Origin: Symbiodinium kawagutii
Lineage: Eukaryota; Sar; Dinophyceae; Suessiales; Symbiodiniaceae
NCBI GenBank assembly: GCA_009767595.1
Contig: VSDK01012543.1
Location: 972,283-1,036,282, forward strand
Direction: 5' to 3'
Length of the DNA stretch: 64,000 nucleotides
Below the pieces are notes generated by a model. That model was not told where the DNA came from and did no database searches. It saw nothing but the letters and a program-made list of their open reading frames with translations. The translations under genes and the position numbers were made by a program. Below are positions 33,067 to 45,640 of the stretch, in pieces; within the stretch, counting starts at the first letter, position 1, and every line of letters begins with the position of its first letter.

Positions 33067-33165
33067 CTGAAAAGCCTGCGGGTCAAACGCAAGTGCTTCA
33101 ATCTGGGTCTGGATGTCGCCATTGTCGCTGGTGTCCCAAACAAATGTCTGCCGCAAAGCTTGTTC
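33067..33165 (-). CDS. W exon, copy C
   Basis: 99 nt, acceptor GCAG|GA, GC donor, phase 0. Core RQTFVWDTSDNGDIQTQIEA, then LAFDPQAFQ, so the last three residues differ from DVE of the other copies. The next coding exon downstream on the minus strand is H2, also phase 0, so a direct W-to-H2 splice would keep frame. Confidence 0.6.
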
Positions 33166-33249
33166 CTGCATCAATGGGCGAGCCAGTGCCCTTTTCAAGA
33201 CTTGAGGCCCAGGGAGTGCACGAAAGCTAACGGTTTGATCAGCAGTTAA

Positions 33250-35590
33250 AGGAGAATTGATGCGGTGTGGTGACAAATCATGGTCATCAGTCGTTGGGGT
33301 GCGGATAATGAGGGTTGTCTCACACTTGTGTTAATGTAAACGATGTATAACGATGGATGGTGGATGACAGTGAAGGTGGCGATGATGAGGAGATCAATGA
33401 TGAATGCGAGCCCACAACCATTCAAAAATGAGTTCAGGTGCAGGGATTTGGTCTCTCCCCTGAATTCAGCAAGAATAGACTCTGCCAGCTACCTCCAGCT
33501 CTCAGCAAGCCATCACCATAAGAATGTCGAGAATACAAAGCTGCTGTATCCAACTGCTCGTCTACAAGTAGAGAACAATGGATAGGATCCAGAAGTGGGA
33601 AAAACTACTCAGTCCAGTTCATTTTGTGCATGCTGTTTGGTGTCCAATCGCACTTTCTAAATGAAGACTTGCAGTCGTTCAAAGGGTAGAATATTGTTGT
33701 CTCAACATTCAAGATATTTATTCTCATCCATTGGATGCAGCTTTTTTGGTGACTACCTGACATGTAAATTCCCAAAACCCAAACGGGCCAATAAAAGTCT
33801 CCCATGGCCGAGCTGGCCAGATACCCAGTTTCGGCAAACCCAGAAACTTTCATGCATAAGTCGAAAAGCCTACAATTTCCACCACCAAAACCTGGGCATA
33901 GGCTTGTGGAAAAGATCCCAACATCACAGCGGCCTGCGAAAGCTCATGATGCTGGGAGACCTGCGAAGATTTGGAAAACCAAGAAAAAGTCGATTTTCTC
34001 ACTTGGTTTTCGAAACTTAATGAAGTTGGAAATTCCAATCATTTGCACGATTTTTTCACTTCTGTCAGGGAGGAAAGAACATTGAACACATCTCTTGCAA
34101 GTCAGGTCACCAGTTCCGACAGGATCGGCAGTGCTCTCTGTGGTGGCTCTTGAGGGAGTGACTTCTGCAGGGACGCCTGATCCTTGGAATTAAACCACCA
34201 TGGCTTTGAATGAACATGGAGTGAAGACAGCTCAAACAAATGGTAGATATGTACCCCCAAATAAGCGACCTGTATGGGTCGAGACATGATTTGGATCGAC
34301 CACAAACTTTACGATAATAAAAGGTTACACGTGGTAGTTAAGATCAGGTCAGTTGTTCGGAGGTGCAGTCAAACGACTGGCAGGACGTTTGGAGAAAAAT
34401 GGGGGGGCAATGAACTGGAGGCCCAGGGGGAGGGGAACGAAAGCTGGGTGGCTACAAATTTGAAAGGCGAGGGGAGAAAATGTCATGCCAGGAATTCTGT
34501 GGTTGGTGGCTGCCGGAATGTGTACATACATCAAAGCATAGCCAGAGATGGCTAGATTGGACACTCCGCCAAGGCTGCAGACGTCCCTTCAGGCAGTTTG
34601 CAGCGAGCACAGTGAGTGACTTTTGCGCTTTAAAAAAAAACAAACCAAAACAAAAAAGAAGAGGGTATGAATAAGTGATGTTGGGGGTATGCACAATGGT
34701 GTGTAGGGGAGCAAGAAGCAAAGCAGGAGTGGAATCGTTTGAGAAGGGGTGGGAATCCAATGCTTTAAAACTGAGCAAGTGTCAGGTCATCAAAATGCAG
34801 CAAAGAGCAAGATATGCCGTGAAAGGGGCGAACGTTGCGCACCTTTGCACGAACAGAAACAGGTTGCAAAGGTGAGCACGGTGAAAGGATATGGAGGGAT
34901 GTAGCAGAACTGAGTGGATCGATGAATGCACAAAAAGTGAGTCTGGAAGAATTACATCAAGAATTCCATACAACAAAGGAGTAGAATGAAGAAGCGATGG
35001 GGAAGAAAGAGATGGATGAGATACCGATAGCACATGCCACTGGGCGAGCCTGGGGGTAGTCGAGCCCGCGACCATTCAGTTACAAGCGGAGCACGGGGCC
35101 GCCATGAAAAGAAATCGTAAGCTCGATAAAAAAGCTGCATGGTCGGGTGAATTTCGAACCCTTGAAATGCAAACAAGTATTTCGACTTCTCGAACTTCAT
35201 GTATAAGCTATCCGATTTGGCCTGCGCACCTTATCTCAACAACCCAGGGTGGGCGGGGCCCCATGATATTCATGGGAGTGGGGACTTGGCTTCCCCCATT
35301 TACAAAGCAAAAGGGACTCAGCTGGCTGACGCTAGTTTTTGGCATGTGTTGAGAAAATACCTTTCGTACCCAAGTAATATCAACCCCTCCTTTGGCTAGT
35401 TGGGTAACCCCCAAGAGTCATGCTGAATTGCCCCGTTGATTGGGTAAGCCTGGTTTTTGCATATTGACCCGACGTCAGCATTCAAATTCAGAAAAAAAAT
35501 GGTGTCCTTTCAACTTTGATACCGCAAAGGATTCATTCACTCCCACCTTGAAAAATGCAAGACCAGTCTGTGTGAGGGCTTTCAATCATT
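33250..35590. other. Spacer between H3 stop and W exon C
   Basis: 33250-34330 is the duplicated post-helicase spacer (agaatgtcgagaatacaa at 33521; tccaccaccaaaacctgg at 33878). 34330-35440 looks unique to this copy, so roughly 1.1 kb may be inserted here. Around 35040-35160 two stretches resemble tRNA T-arms on the minus strand (GGTCGCGGGCTCGAC and GGTTCGAAATTC), but no cloverleaf could be built. No gene recognised. Confidence 0.45.
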
Positions 35591-35593
35591 TGT

Positions 35594-38122
35594 TTAGTCT
35601 GAGTCCCACATACTTGCCAGCCAAGCGTCCAGCACAACATTGGCGGCAGCATGCGTGGGCTCTGGTGCCAGCGGAATGTCCATCACAACATTGGTGGTAT
35701 CCTTGGGCTCTGCTGCCATCGGAGAATCCATCACAACATTGGTGGCTGCGTCCTTGCGAGTCTCAGCTGCAGCCATGGGTTCTTTAAACTCATCCTTCAA
35801 CTTCAAAGTGGTCAAATATTCGAGCCACCCTCCGCGAACCACGTTATCAACCACCAAAGCTTGAAGCTGTGCACGCGTCAATGCATGATAAAGTCGAGCT
35901 CTTGTCACATTGTCTCCATGACCCTCAATCTTGGCATCCAAGCCTATGCACACCACAAAGAGCATCTCGAGGCCTTTGGTGTTCTCATCGCTGTCCAGAA
36001 TCAACTTATCTTCTTCCCTGGACCGATGGGCAGCCCCGGGCAAGTAACATAGAGACTCTTCAAAAGAGAGAAGGCGAACAGCGCCAGATGGGGAGAACTT
36101 CTTCGTGAATGCTTGAAGCAAATGGGGCTTGAAAATGTTACAAAAGTTCATATCTGGCACCAGCAATGCCACGTGTTGGTCAAGTTGGACGCTTGGATAG
36201 GTGCACACAATGTGCCAGAGAGCCTTCATGGTGTGGACTGCAAACTGCGAAAAAACTTCCTGGCCACTCTGTGCTTCAAACAGAAAGGATTTGAGCGGCG
36301 GACCTGTCGTCCCCAAGCAGCTGACTTCACCATCGTCCATCCGAAAAGCATTTGCTCCCAGCACCACACGTTTGGTGCTTCGTACCACCTGGGTCAAGGT
36401 GATCCGGCGCATTTGAGGATATCGATTGTCCAGCACCAAAGATTGAGAAAAATCCGACAGAAGGATCTTGCGCTGGGCACTCACTGCTTCGAACACCTGA
36501 CCGTTCCCTCTGAGAGTCTCATGAGCTTCATCAAAGACTGCAAGCAAGAAATGTCCAGGATCAGCTAGGCATGGCTTCAGCATGATAGCATCGTCTCGTA
36601 CTCTGACGCTCATGAGAGTGATGTCAGGCGCATGCATTACGAGCAAGCTGTCTAGAAGATGGTTCGTATCGTCGATGTTGCTCACATCTTTCTGCTTGTG
36701 CTGTAGATGCGTGAGAAGCCATTGTATGAAGTGGTAGATAAGTGCACGACTGGGGGAAACATAGAGTATCTTACCACGGCTGCTGGACCCCAGCTCGTTG
36801 ATCATGGCAATCACATACCGCAGCGCAACAAACGTCTTACCAGATCCTGCTGGAGCCGTCAAATGGATGTTCTCTTTGGGCAAATTGATCATTTCCTGCA
36901 GTTTCTCTTTCTGATGCTCTGTGAGCTCTGAGAACTTCAAAAGGCTCCTGGCATACTCTTCAAAGAAAAGTGTCTTATGAATTGCAAGTTCTTCAGCTAC
37001 TTGAAGCTTCTCAGACAGGACTTTGTTGAGTGTCAGAACCAGCTTCGCATCATCGCTCAAAACGTGGTCTCTCAGTCGATGTGCATCCTGAATCTTCTGG
37101 ACGACCTGAACTGCCAGGCACTGCGCACCATTGACAAGCCTAGTTTCCTCAACTGCCTGCACTTTGAGACCTATCGAGTCTTCGCACAGCTCCTTCAATC
37201 CCTCCTCTCCAAATTCCATCAGCAACTTTTCAAAGATGTCAGTAGTGTGTCGCACTCGGGTGGTGTCAAACGCATTCCCGCCCTTGCACTCCACCTGCCA
37301 TATCATGTCCCTGTCACGAGACTTGGTGTGCAGCACTTTAAGGACGATAGCTTTGACAAAAGTATTTCTATCAACGCAAAAAGCTTCAACGGTGTCCCCA
37401 ACTTTGAATTGCGAATCGAGGAATTCCTTGACATCTACTTCGGTGTAGGCCCATCCCATCTTGTCCAAGTGGGCGATTTCGGCCTTCTGAGAGCCCCCAC
37501 ATCCATTTCCATCCCATAGATCGGTAAATGGGAGCCTATCCCAATGGACCTTGCCATAGCCCCTCTCTCCTGGAAAAAAGACCACTTTGAGCTCCTGTCC
37601 ATGATGCACTGCCATCTCCACTCTCTCTAGCCAAACCTTAAACCAGCCACAACCCCAAGCAGCTCGCTTCTGATGCTTTTCGCAGAGATCTTCTGCTATC
37701 TTCTTGTCATCTTCGGTTACATCTCCAAATACAAGGTGGGCATGCATGGCCTTTGCTCTTTCCATCCAAGTTTGTCTTTCCTGTTCTGTGGAGGGTTTCT
37801 TCTGGAGCAAATAACCCAAGGCTTTGTAATCACGCTTCCCGTAGATGTCCTTACAAAGGCACTTCTCTGGATTCTGAGGGTCTGGATAGTGATGTTGACC
37901 AAGCCCGTGCTCAGGATCATCCAAAAAAACACAGGCAACTGAATCCTCATTGTGCTTGCTAATCAAGGACTCCCATGCCTCCTGGAACTTGCCAGGAAAC
38001 GAAACCCAGCACACTTTGGCAGCCGGGTCGATCTTGCCCAAGTAGCTCTTACCTCGATAAGCTGTGAAGGCATCCAGGATGGCGGGTCTTTCCTTCACAA
38101 CGACGTGAAGCGTACTGATCAC
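35594..38122 (-). CDS. H3: SF1 (UvrD-like) helicase terminal exon
   Basis: Open to 38143 where the frame begins with TTG; exon start placed at CTTTGCCAG|GTG (38123), phase 0. Order as in H2: unknown N-terminal region with HGLGQHHYPDP...CLCKD and GNGCGGSQKAEIAHLD, then LTEHQ, Walker A APAGSGKTF (about residue 430), Walker B LAVFDEAHE, ILLSDFSQS, LTQVVRSTK, KGLEMLFVV and ALTRAQ. The tail has three degenerate repeat units (ATNVVMDSPMAAEPKDT and two more) and ends SMWDSD, close to H2. Its N-terminal and C-terminal parts are closer to H4, but its central motif block is nearly identical to H2. Cassette C lies upstream with a compatible phase. Confidence 0.87.
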   Translation of the reverse strand: MISTLHVVVKERPAILDAFTAYRGKSYLGKIDPAAKVCWVSFPGKFQEAWESLISKHNEDSVACVFLDDPEHGLGQHHYPDPQNPEKCLCKDIYGKRDYKALGYLLQKKPSTEQERQTWMERAKAMHAHLVFGDVTEDDKKIAEDLCEKHQKRAAWGCGWFKVWLERVEMAVHHGQELKVVFFPGERGYGKVHWDRLPFTDLWDGNGCGGSQKAEIAHLDKMGWAYTEVDVKEFLDSQFKVGDTVEAFCVDRNTFVKAIVLKVLHTKSRDRDMIWQVECKGGNAFDTTRVRHTTDIFEKLLMEFGEEGLKELCEDSIGLKVQAVEETRLVNGAQCLAVQVVQKIQDAHRLRDHVLSDDAKLVLTLNKVLSEKLQVAEELAIHKTLFFEEYARSLLKFSELTEHQKEKLQEMINLPKENIHLTAPAGSGKTFVALRYVIAMINELGSSSRGKILYVSPSRALIYHFIQWLLTHLQHKQKDVSNIDDTNHLLDSLLVMHAPDITLMSVRVRDDAIMLKPCLADPGHFLLAVFDEAHETLRGNGQVFEAVSAQRKILLSDFSQSLVLDNRYPQMRRITLTQVVRSTKRVVLGANAFRMDDGEVSCLGTTGPPLKSFLFEAQSGQEVFSQFAVHTMKALWHIVCTYPSVQLDQHVALLVPDMNFCNIFKPHLLQAFTKKFSPSGAVRLLSFEESLCYLPGAAHRSREEDKLILDSDENTKGLEMLFVVCIGLDAKIEGHGDNVTRARLYHALTRAQLQALVVDNVVRGGWLEYLTTLKLKDEFKEPMAAAETRKDAATNVVMDSPMAAEPKDTTNVVMDIPLAPEPTHAAANVVLDAWLASMWDSD

Positions 38123-39570
38123 CTGGCAAAGACTTGATGTCAAAGGTCGGAAACATGTAAAGGTTTGGTGCCAAAAGCATGAGGAGGACGTCCAATCATA
38201 CGTCCACGTACGACAACGCCGTGGTATGGTGCAACCATTCTCTGTTCAAAAGAAGCCATTCAAATCTACTTGAGTTTATGGGATATCTCATCTGCAGAAA
38301 TATTCATAGCACATCTCGAGTGCTGTTCAACTAGTAGACGGTTCGAGATCCAGGTGCTCAGATTTCCACATGACCAAGGTACACATGGCATTGATTTAGG
38401 ATCCAACAAACTCAAACATCAGTGCGGTGGTGGGCTGGAGTCCAGGAAATCGACTTGTGAAGATCCAAAGTTTGAATTCCTATCCACAATGAATAGGGGT
38501 CGTGTTCGAACGTGCTCCGCATTCACTGATTCACACACTTAATCTGAGATGACACACCAAGAAAGCACATCCGCATCGCAACTATGAAAAGAATCACAAT
38601 GCTCTAGAAGATTGGAAACACCTGTTTTGGAAATCAGGGAGGCGACCTTTGACTCCAGGGTCATGGTCAGGTCATGGTCAATCCATGGTAACAAGCAGAA
38701 ATATATAGACAACTCAAAAAAACAAGTCAAACGGAATGATAACATCTGCGCGTGCAACACTTGAAACCCTGCCGCCATCAAACCTCGGGGGACGCTGTTG
38801 ATTCTGGCCGTGGTTCTGCCTCAGAAAGGCATCGATCAACTCCCATCAACTGTCCAGGCACTATTTGGCAACTGTTATGCGGCACCAGTTGTACACGGTA
38901 CTGTAGGGACAGTGGTTCAGACACAAAGCCAGTTGCTGGCAACGATTAAAAGTTTCTGTCTTAATACGATTGTGAAGCCTTCTTTGTTTGAATCGCAGGT
39001 GACCGGAGTGCTTCTAACCGTGCAGCAAATACTATGCATGACGCATCATAGACTTTGATAGGCAAGAAGTGCACATTTTGGCAACTAACATGATATCCGT
39101 TCTCCCTTGGTGGATGCCCTCATTTGGAAAAAGCAAACGGGTCCACAGATACGCAGAAGGTAATATTCCACAGATCGTGGCGATTCAAAAAGTGTGTCAA
39201 ACATACTTCACTTACAAACGCATACAAACGCAAAGGAATCAGACACCAATACACAGTCAGTGATTGCCAAGGTTTGGTTTAAAGTATGAGGCTGGAAACT
39301 TGAAGGCTCTGAAGATTTGAGAGACAAATATGTTGTTTCAAACCTAGTTGTCCTCCTCATTCGTTTGGTAGTACTTAGTACTGTATCATCTGAAAAAAGC
39401 AGCAGCATGCAAGACGTATACTTACTACAGCTGTGTCCCAGGGACAACTCACAGAGACCATGTCATGTCGTTGTTGCTCCTTCGATTACTGTACTCGTTG
39501 AAACAAATTCTTCAAAGTTTGTCGCCAGTTCTATGACCAAAGGCAATTGAAAAGGAGTAGTAATGACACG
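38123..39570. other. Proximal part of the long intron or spacer upstream of H3
   Basis: No gene recognised. 38240-38580 is the spacer shared upstream of H2 and H4 (ttgagtttatgggatatctcatc). 38810-39060 matches the segment after it in the other copies. Confidence 0.45.
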
Positions 39571-39579
39571 ATTTGGATG

Positions 39580-41940
39580 AAAGTGTCCGGTCAACATCAC
39601 CCAGCCACGTGCTTGGGAGAGCAGCAGCACCACCAGCACAACCTACATGCAACACCAGATCAAGGCTCAAACACAAGGAATGCAAAGCAACCCAAAGCAA
39701 CCTAGTCACACAGATTTCAGATCCAGGCGTATGTGTCAACTGTATCAGTTGCGGAATGGGAGACGAAAAGTCAGGACAAAAAACAACACCCCAGCCTGAA
39801 TAGCCGTTTTGCAAAAGGTGCTCTTCCAGAAACCGCCTGAAAGTGAAACATGCTCGCTCCCCTCAAAGCAAATTACTGCTGCTGCTCTTGCAAAGTTTCG
39901 GGACAGAGACTTGAGCCTCTCCAGAACCAACATCTGCCGCTCCATCTGGCTGCAGTGCCACCTCAAAGTTGGCAGCATCCACCATCAAGGTCTGCGAGTC
40001 TGCTTACAAAAAGTCATGAAGGCCTACGAACAGTAGGAATCATTCCAACATATTTCAATGTTTTCAGCGGGTTTCAAAGCCCGAAAGGTTCAACACTTCG
40101 GACTTCTTGAAATCTCAAGTAGAAGTAAGGTCAAATGCGTCGCATGAACCTGTACTGATAAAGGACTTCACGTAGAGTTGACTTCTAGCATCTACGAAGC
40201 CAATGTCAACAGAAGTGCGAGGTGATGCATAGACCGGGGGCCTGTGAACCCGGACCCTGTAGCTCCTGACAACAAAATACTATGTGCAGTTGCGGCTGAT
40301 ACTAAGGTTCAGTCGCTCGCATCAAATACATTCGCACGAAGGGTCACGCTGGCCTGCCACATGCTGCTGGAATGTTGGATGAACTTCTTAAGCCAAATGA
40401 TGGGTTTGGGGTTGAAGTGTTGATCAAATATGAAAAAACGAGTCGTAAAAGGAACCGTGCTGTTTGCGAACTGCAGATCTCAACTGGCACTCGGTGTCAA
40501 CTGGCTCAGGTCATGCGAATCTGAGCCTCTCCGAGATCAGCATCAGCTGGTGGCACTGGAGCCTGGGGACAGTACCGCTTGACCATTTCACTGGGTCTTG
40601 GAACTTGATCTGACACTCAAATCATCTCAAATCCCTCCCCCCTCCAAATCCCATAAGTCAAGAGATCCCAACTAAAGCACAGTTTCTGGGCTCGGGTCAT
40701 ATTAGGGGAGCAGATTGTTAACTCACAACATTCCGGAATGAGAACGACCAAAAATCAGTCGATTTCAAACTTTATGTTGTCAGCTGACAATTTTCAGCGC
40801 TCGAAGGGTTGAGACGCAATCGGGATTGTCAATTTGTGCTCGGCAGAAACAGCTGGGACGCCCTACATGATCAAAGAGATTCCCCATTGCAGCGTGCAAT
40901 AATGGCCGGGGATGGTGAGACTTCAGTGAAACGGGAAAGTCGCAAAGACCATAAAAAGGCTGTGTGTGGAGTGGTGGATCAAGTGATATCATGTGAGTGA
41001 CATTTGACACAATTGTCCTCCAATGCTTCCAGGATTCAACAAAAAGACACTATTTGTGACTCGTGGTCCTTGCTATTCTGCCAATTGTTTTGGGTGATTG
41101 CCCCCAAAATTCGGGAACAAACTTTCCTGACACGACTCCGCTAAAAATTGGTTTGGAATCCGCTCCAGCAAATTTTCAACACACTCTTATCATCTAGACA
41201 AAGTTCCCCGAATATACGTCTCTCATGATCTGAATCATTGTGCAAAATACCAATGAACAAAGTTGCAGAGAAAAACAGAACACCAAACTGGGATAAAACG
41301 GGTGTTTTCACATTAGCAGTATCTCATCAAAATATATAGGTGCTGTGGTGGGCAGGAGAGTCCAGAAAACAAACTACAATCATGCTACGTTCAATCAATG
41401 ATTTCTGTACAATCTCTGCAAGACAAAAGCACATCAACAAAAACATACGAGAGTGACTGTTTTTGTCTTGGCAACTTAAATTTGGAGGAGATTCGACGCT
41501 CGAAAGTAAACCACCGAGACTGAGAGTGTTCAAAGACAAAACCCTTTGGAGAACACCTGCATGTCTTCTGCTGGGGAAAAGTTTGTCGTATGCCATGAAT
41601 CCCAACAGTTCGACTAGCAAATCTTGTGAAAAGTCACTGACAGTCCAGGCTTCTGCCATGATTTGTTTCTGAGTTCCGAGTTCCTTCTTGACTTGGAAAA
41701 TGCGGCGGCAGTACGGTCAATCTTTCCACAATTCCCCAAGTGCAGGATGCATGGACGAATTAACGAGCAAATGAATGAACGTGAAAATAGCTCCCTGAAG
41801 TGTGGCCGGCATGAGACAAGACAAAATGAGATAACCACGAGCAAAACAAGATGCGGCTCAAACAAAGGCAAGGTGAAATGAGCCAACAGGATGCAAGAGT
41901 TTCATTAACAATCGCATTGATTGACACCAACTGATGTGCT
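39580..41940. other. Duplicated non-coding spacer (paired with 14280-16960)
   Basis: Aligned by landmark sequences with 14280-16960. The order and spacing of this block between helicase exon and ankyrin exon 5 are the same in both places, so the whole ankyrin-spacer-helicase unit was duplicated together. Confidence 0.6.
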
Positions 41941-41944
41941 GCAA

Positions 41945-43350
41945 ACCGCTCGCGTGTTTGTTGCGCAGGTCGTTGGAGCCGCGCTGTTGCAGGTCGCCTC
42001 CACAGACGTCCTGGGGAGCCCGAGGCATGATGCAGCCGTCGGTGCCATCCGCAGTTGGTCTACTGATGGTTGATGAATGGTTCAGTGACCATTAGTGAGT
42101 GGTTAAGCGGTAGCGGTTGGTGAATGGTTAAGCAGTAGCAGTTGGTAAATGGTGAATTGTCAATAAGCGTTTTAACAGATAATGAATTTTGATGAATGGC
42201 TAGCGATTTGTATTCCCAGCTCATGGGTAAGGATCCGTATGCCAAGGAGGTTCAGAAAAACCTGTGATAACCAATCAGCTAGGTTGCTGGCAAACCAACA
42301 AGAGTGGTTAGTTGATGAGGGTCAATTAGGGATAACGGTGGTCAATCATGGATATTGGTGGTCGATGATCATAAGTATTGGTAAACAGTTGGCAATGGCT
42401 GATAATAGTTTACTTAAGATCAAGCAAGGCAAGAGGCAACAAGGATCTATGACTATGAAGTATCTACATGATGACTTGCGCAATGTTTATGGAAGATTGA
42501 TGCACGGTGTTTGGACGAATGATTCATGACTTTTGCAGGGTCTCTGAACTACTTCTGCAGGATTTTTGGATGTTTTGGTTTGATTTATGAATATGGTATG
42601 CAAGATTGACGGGTTGATGGATGACTTCTGAAAGATTTCCAGGTGACTGAACATGACTGATCCAGGAGTTATGGATGACGCATTAGATACTATGTGCCGG
42701 TTTATGGATGATTCATGCAAGATTCATCCATCAGTTGTGCAGTAATTGACTATGAATAGTTTCGTGCGGCTTACTTATATAGAATATTACAAATGATTTA
42801 AATGTATAGCTGTATGTTTGACTTATGACTGATGTTCTGCCCATGCTTGTCATGCTGCTGGCTTAGTTTGTCCATTGCTGCACACCACCCAGCAGGGCTG
42901 TGGCAAATACTTTCAAATATGGCCGATGCGGTGGCTGCATCTTTGGGCTTCTGAAGGGAGATGATTTGATCTGATGACCAAAAAAATCATCAGTGCCGTG
43001 AAGCGCAAACAAACCGCCCCGGAGCCTTCGATTGCGACTCAAATGCAGTTTGTTTCATAGTTCACAAGTTGAATTGCTCGAAGTCCCACATGATGGTCCG
43101 AAGGGAATTTCAACCTATTCACTGGATACTTGTTCCCGCTGTGAAAGCTCTTCAATCCATTCGCTGACCTTGTACAGCACAACCAATCTCAGGTACTGTT
43201 CTCTCTGCTCCCTGTCAACTCCTTGCATTTGATGTTTTCATCATCCTTGGGCTGCCTGCAGGATACAGCGTGGCATGCCATGGACTTCCTGTCTTGATAT
43301 ATCCAGATGCATCACGATTCAAGTACTGATAATTTGACCAGCTTTTGAAG
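41945..43350. repeat. Highly similar duplicated block (paired with 16965-18400)
   Basis: Starts in the gcgtgtttgttgcgcaggtcg stretch and runs to the flank of ankyrin exon 5C. Compared with the partner it lacks one gtggttaagcggtagc unit near 42130. Similarity is clearly higher than in the neighbouring 39.6-41.9 kb. Confidence 0.65.
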
Positions 43351-43478
43351 GTGTAACCTTTCTTACGAGTTCAGCTCTAGTTGGAGCAAACAGGACAAGA
43401 GCCGCGGCGAGCGGGCTGTCACTTGGGCAGAACCGCGCTGCTGCTCCCATTGCACCAATTGGAATCCGAGCAGCCAAC

Positions 43479-43540
43479 CTCCAGAAGTGCCACGACATCT
43501 GTTCTTCCTTCTTGTCTTGCCACGTCCAAGGGTGTTCCGC
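43479..43540 (-). CDS. Ankyrin exon 5, cassette C
   Basis: 62 nt; completes Gly then reads GTPLDVARQEGRTDVVALLE. Acceptor GCTCAG|GC, proposed GT donor after CTGGAG giving phase 0, which matches the H3 acceptor 5.4 kb downstream. The apparent continuation VGCSDSNWCNGSSS reaches a stop within 20 codons. Confidence 0.72.
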
Positions 43541-43949
43541 CTGAGCGCAGCAACCCACACAGCCAGCCTGAAAACATTCGGCGCCGAATATCCTCAATAA
43601 TCCAGATTGAATCCCGTGGGTTCAAGTCACATGCTGAAAATGGCCCTAAACCACGAACTGACAGCCAACTCTGAGACATCCGTGAAAGGAACCTGGATGA
43701 CAAATGCCCTTTTGAACGCCGAGCCCACCCCAGTCTGAAACTTGAAACGAAAATCACGTTGGGAAATATGTGCATAGGTTCCAAAAACGCGTTTTCACTC
43801 ATGTGAAGGATTCCAAACAAAAGCTGCTTCACAAAACAAGATGGAAGCCATGAACTCGAATGTTTACACGCTTGGATCGTGGTGATACAGTTCAAACAAA
43901 TTAAAGCGGATGAATGTCCAAACCTTGACACCACCCTCTTGGTGTGACA

Positions 43950-44110
43950 GGCTTCCGGGAACACTCCTACAATACACTCTTGTGGGACACTCCTGCTAAA
44001 ACACTCCTGTAAGCAACTCTTGTAGGACACTCGTGCGGGACCCTCTTGGTATGACACTCCTGTGGGTCACTCTTGGTATGATGCTCTTGTGGCACTCTTG
44101 CTGGAAATTC
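43950..44110. repeat. Satellite of GACACTCTTGTGGGACACTCCTG units (left block)
   Basis: Degenerate 12-24-base units of (t/g)gacactc(t/c)tg(t/g) with variable spacers, inside intron 4 of cassette C. The same family resumes at 44736-44980, so the two blocks flank the TAC repeat. Confidence 0.8.
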
Positions 44111-44735
44111 TTGCAAAATACAACGTCCTGCATCGTACTGCAACGGACCACACTGTGCTGCTCTCTACTGCGACGTACTACGCCGTACTACGACGATCTA
44201 CGCCGTACTACAATGTACTACTCTGTGCCAAAATATACTACAACGTGCTACACTGACATCAGAACGACATCACAGCAACCTCAGATGAAAGCGTACTACC
44301 ACATACTACAATTTACTACACCTTACTAACTACTCTTTGCTACAACGTACTGCGACGTACTACACTGACATCAGAACGACATCACAACGACTTCGGAGCA
44401 ACATCAAGGCGTACTACTACGTACTACAGCGAACAACACCGTACCACTCTTTGCTACAACGTACTGCGACGTACTACGCGGTATTACTCTGTAATTCCTA
44501 CAGTACAACGTACTACAACCTACTACTCTGTACTACCTCCTACTACGACGACGACGACGTCGTACTACAACATACTACAACATACTACAACGTGCTACAC
44601 CGTACTACACCGTACTACAACGTACTAGACCAACATCAGAACGGCATCACACCAACATCAAGAAGTACTACAACGAACTACTCTGTATCACGCTGTTCTA
44701 CAACGTATACTACTCTGTACCACAACGTAGTACAA
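44110..44735. repeat. Satellite of CTACAACGTACTACGACGTA units
   Basis: About 600 bases of variants of tactacaacgtactac, with inserted modules (gacatcagaacgacatcacaacgac). A palindromic GTAC core recurs throughout. It has no counterpart in intron 4 of cassettes B, D and E, which are 0.5 kb rather than 2.0 kb. Confidence 0.85.
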
Positions 44736-44985
44736 CGTACTATGGGACACTCTTGTGGGAGACCCTTGCCAGACACCCCTTCTACGACACTCTTGTGGGA
44801 CAGCTTTGCAAGACACTCTTGGTATGACAACTCATACACTTGATATGACACTCCTGGGGGACACTCTTGCAAGACACTCTTGTGGGAGACTCTTGTAAGG
44901 CACTCTCAGTATGACACTGTTGTGGGACTCTCTTGTAGGACACTCTTGGTACGACACGCTTGTTGGGCACTCATCAGACTACACG
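44736..44985. repeat. Satellite of GACACTCTTGTGGGA units (right block)
   Basis: Continuation of the family at 43950-44110, with units such as gacactcttgtggga and gacactcttggtat. Confidence 0.8.
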
Positions 44986-45541
44986 TACAACAGGGTATCA
45001 CAACGTACTTGGTAGTACACGTACTGCGCTGCGCTGCAACCTAGTACAACGTATGAAAAAGTCACAAAAAGTCAGCCTAACGCAGCACTTCCAATGCGCG
45101 CAGAGCAGGCGGGCGCGACACCAAAAAGTCGTTCTGGCGCAGCAATTCCAAAAAGGCAAATTAGAGAAGCATGAAAACAAGAAAGTCTGGAGCGCTTTGG
45201 CGCACGACTCACAGCGCGCAAACCAAAAAAAAGATGCAAAAGGCAACATCAAAGACACAGTTTTGCGCGATTCAAAATGCGGAGAGCGAGCAAAAGCAAC
45301 ACATGAAAGAGTGCCGTTTGCGCAATAACGGTGCTTCATTCGGGGAAAAGTTGAGCTTACATCGTCAAGACTTGGGTTTAATGTTTGCCCGCTTCTGCCT
45401 AGACCTCAAATATTTTGAAAATTTGCCAACTCAGAACCTGATGGCGCTTGAAAATTTGAGTCTGCTGACGGTTGAATATTCAAGAGCCCAACCCAGCACT
45501 GCGAAACTCTACAAAACTGACCACCTTCCGAGGTCCCCGGC

Positions 45542-45640
45542 CTCGGTCGTTCCGGGAGTCCAGCGGTGCCTTGGCGGCCACCAGCAGCTGCACCACATCC
45601 GCGTGGCCGTGAAAAGCTGCGTCATGCAAAGGCGTGTCAC
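45542..45640 (-). CDS. Ankyrin exon 4, cassette C
   Basis: 99 nt, phase 1-1, acceptor CTGAG|GTGACACG, GC donor. One repeat: GDTPLHDAAFHGHADVVQLL then VAAKAPLDSRNDR. Keeps both the TPLH and the VVQLL signatures. Confidence 0.83.

Noticed and set aside
35030-35170. tRNA-like T-arm motifs on the minus strand
   Set aside because: GGTCGCGGGCTCGAC and GGTTCGAAATTC look like B boxes, but no acceptor, D or anticodon stems could be paired.
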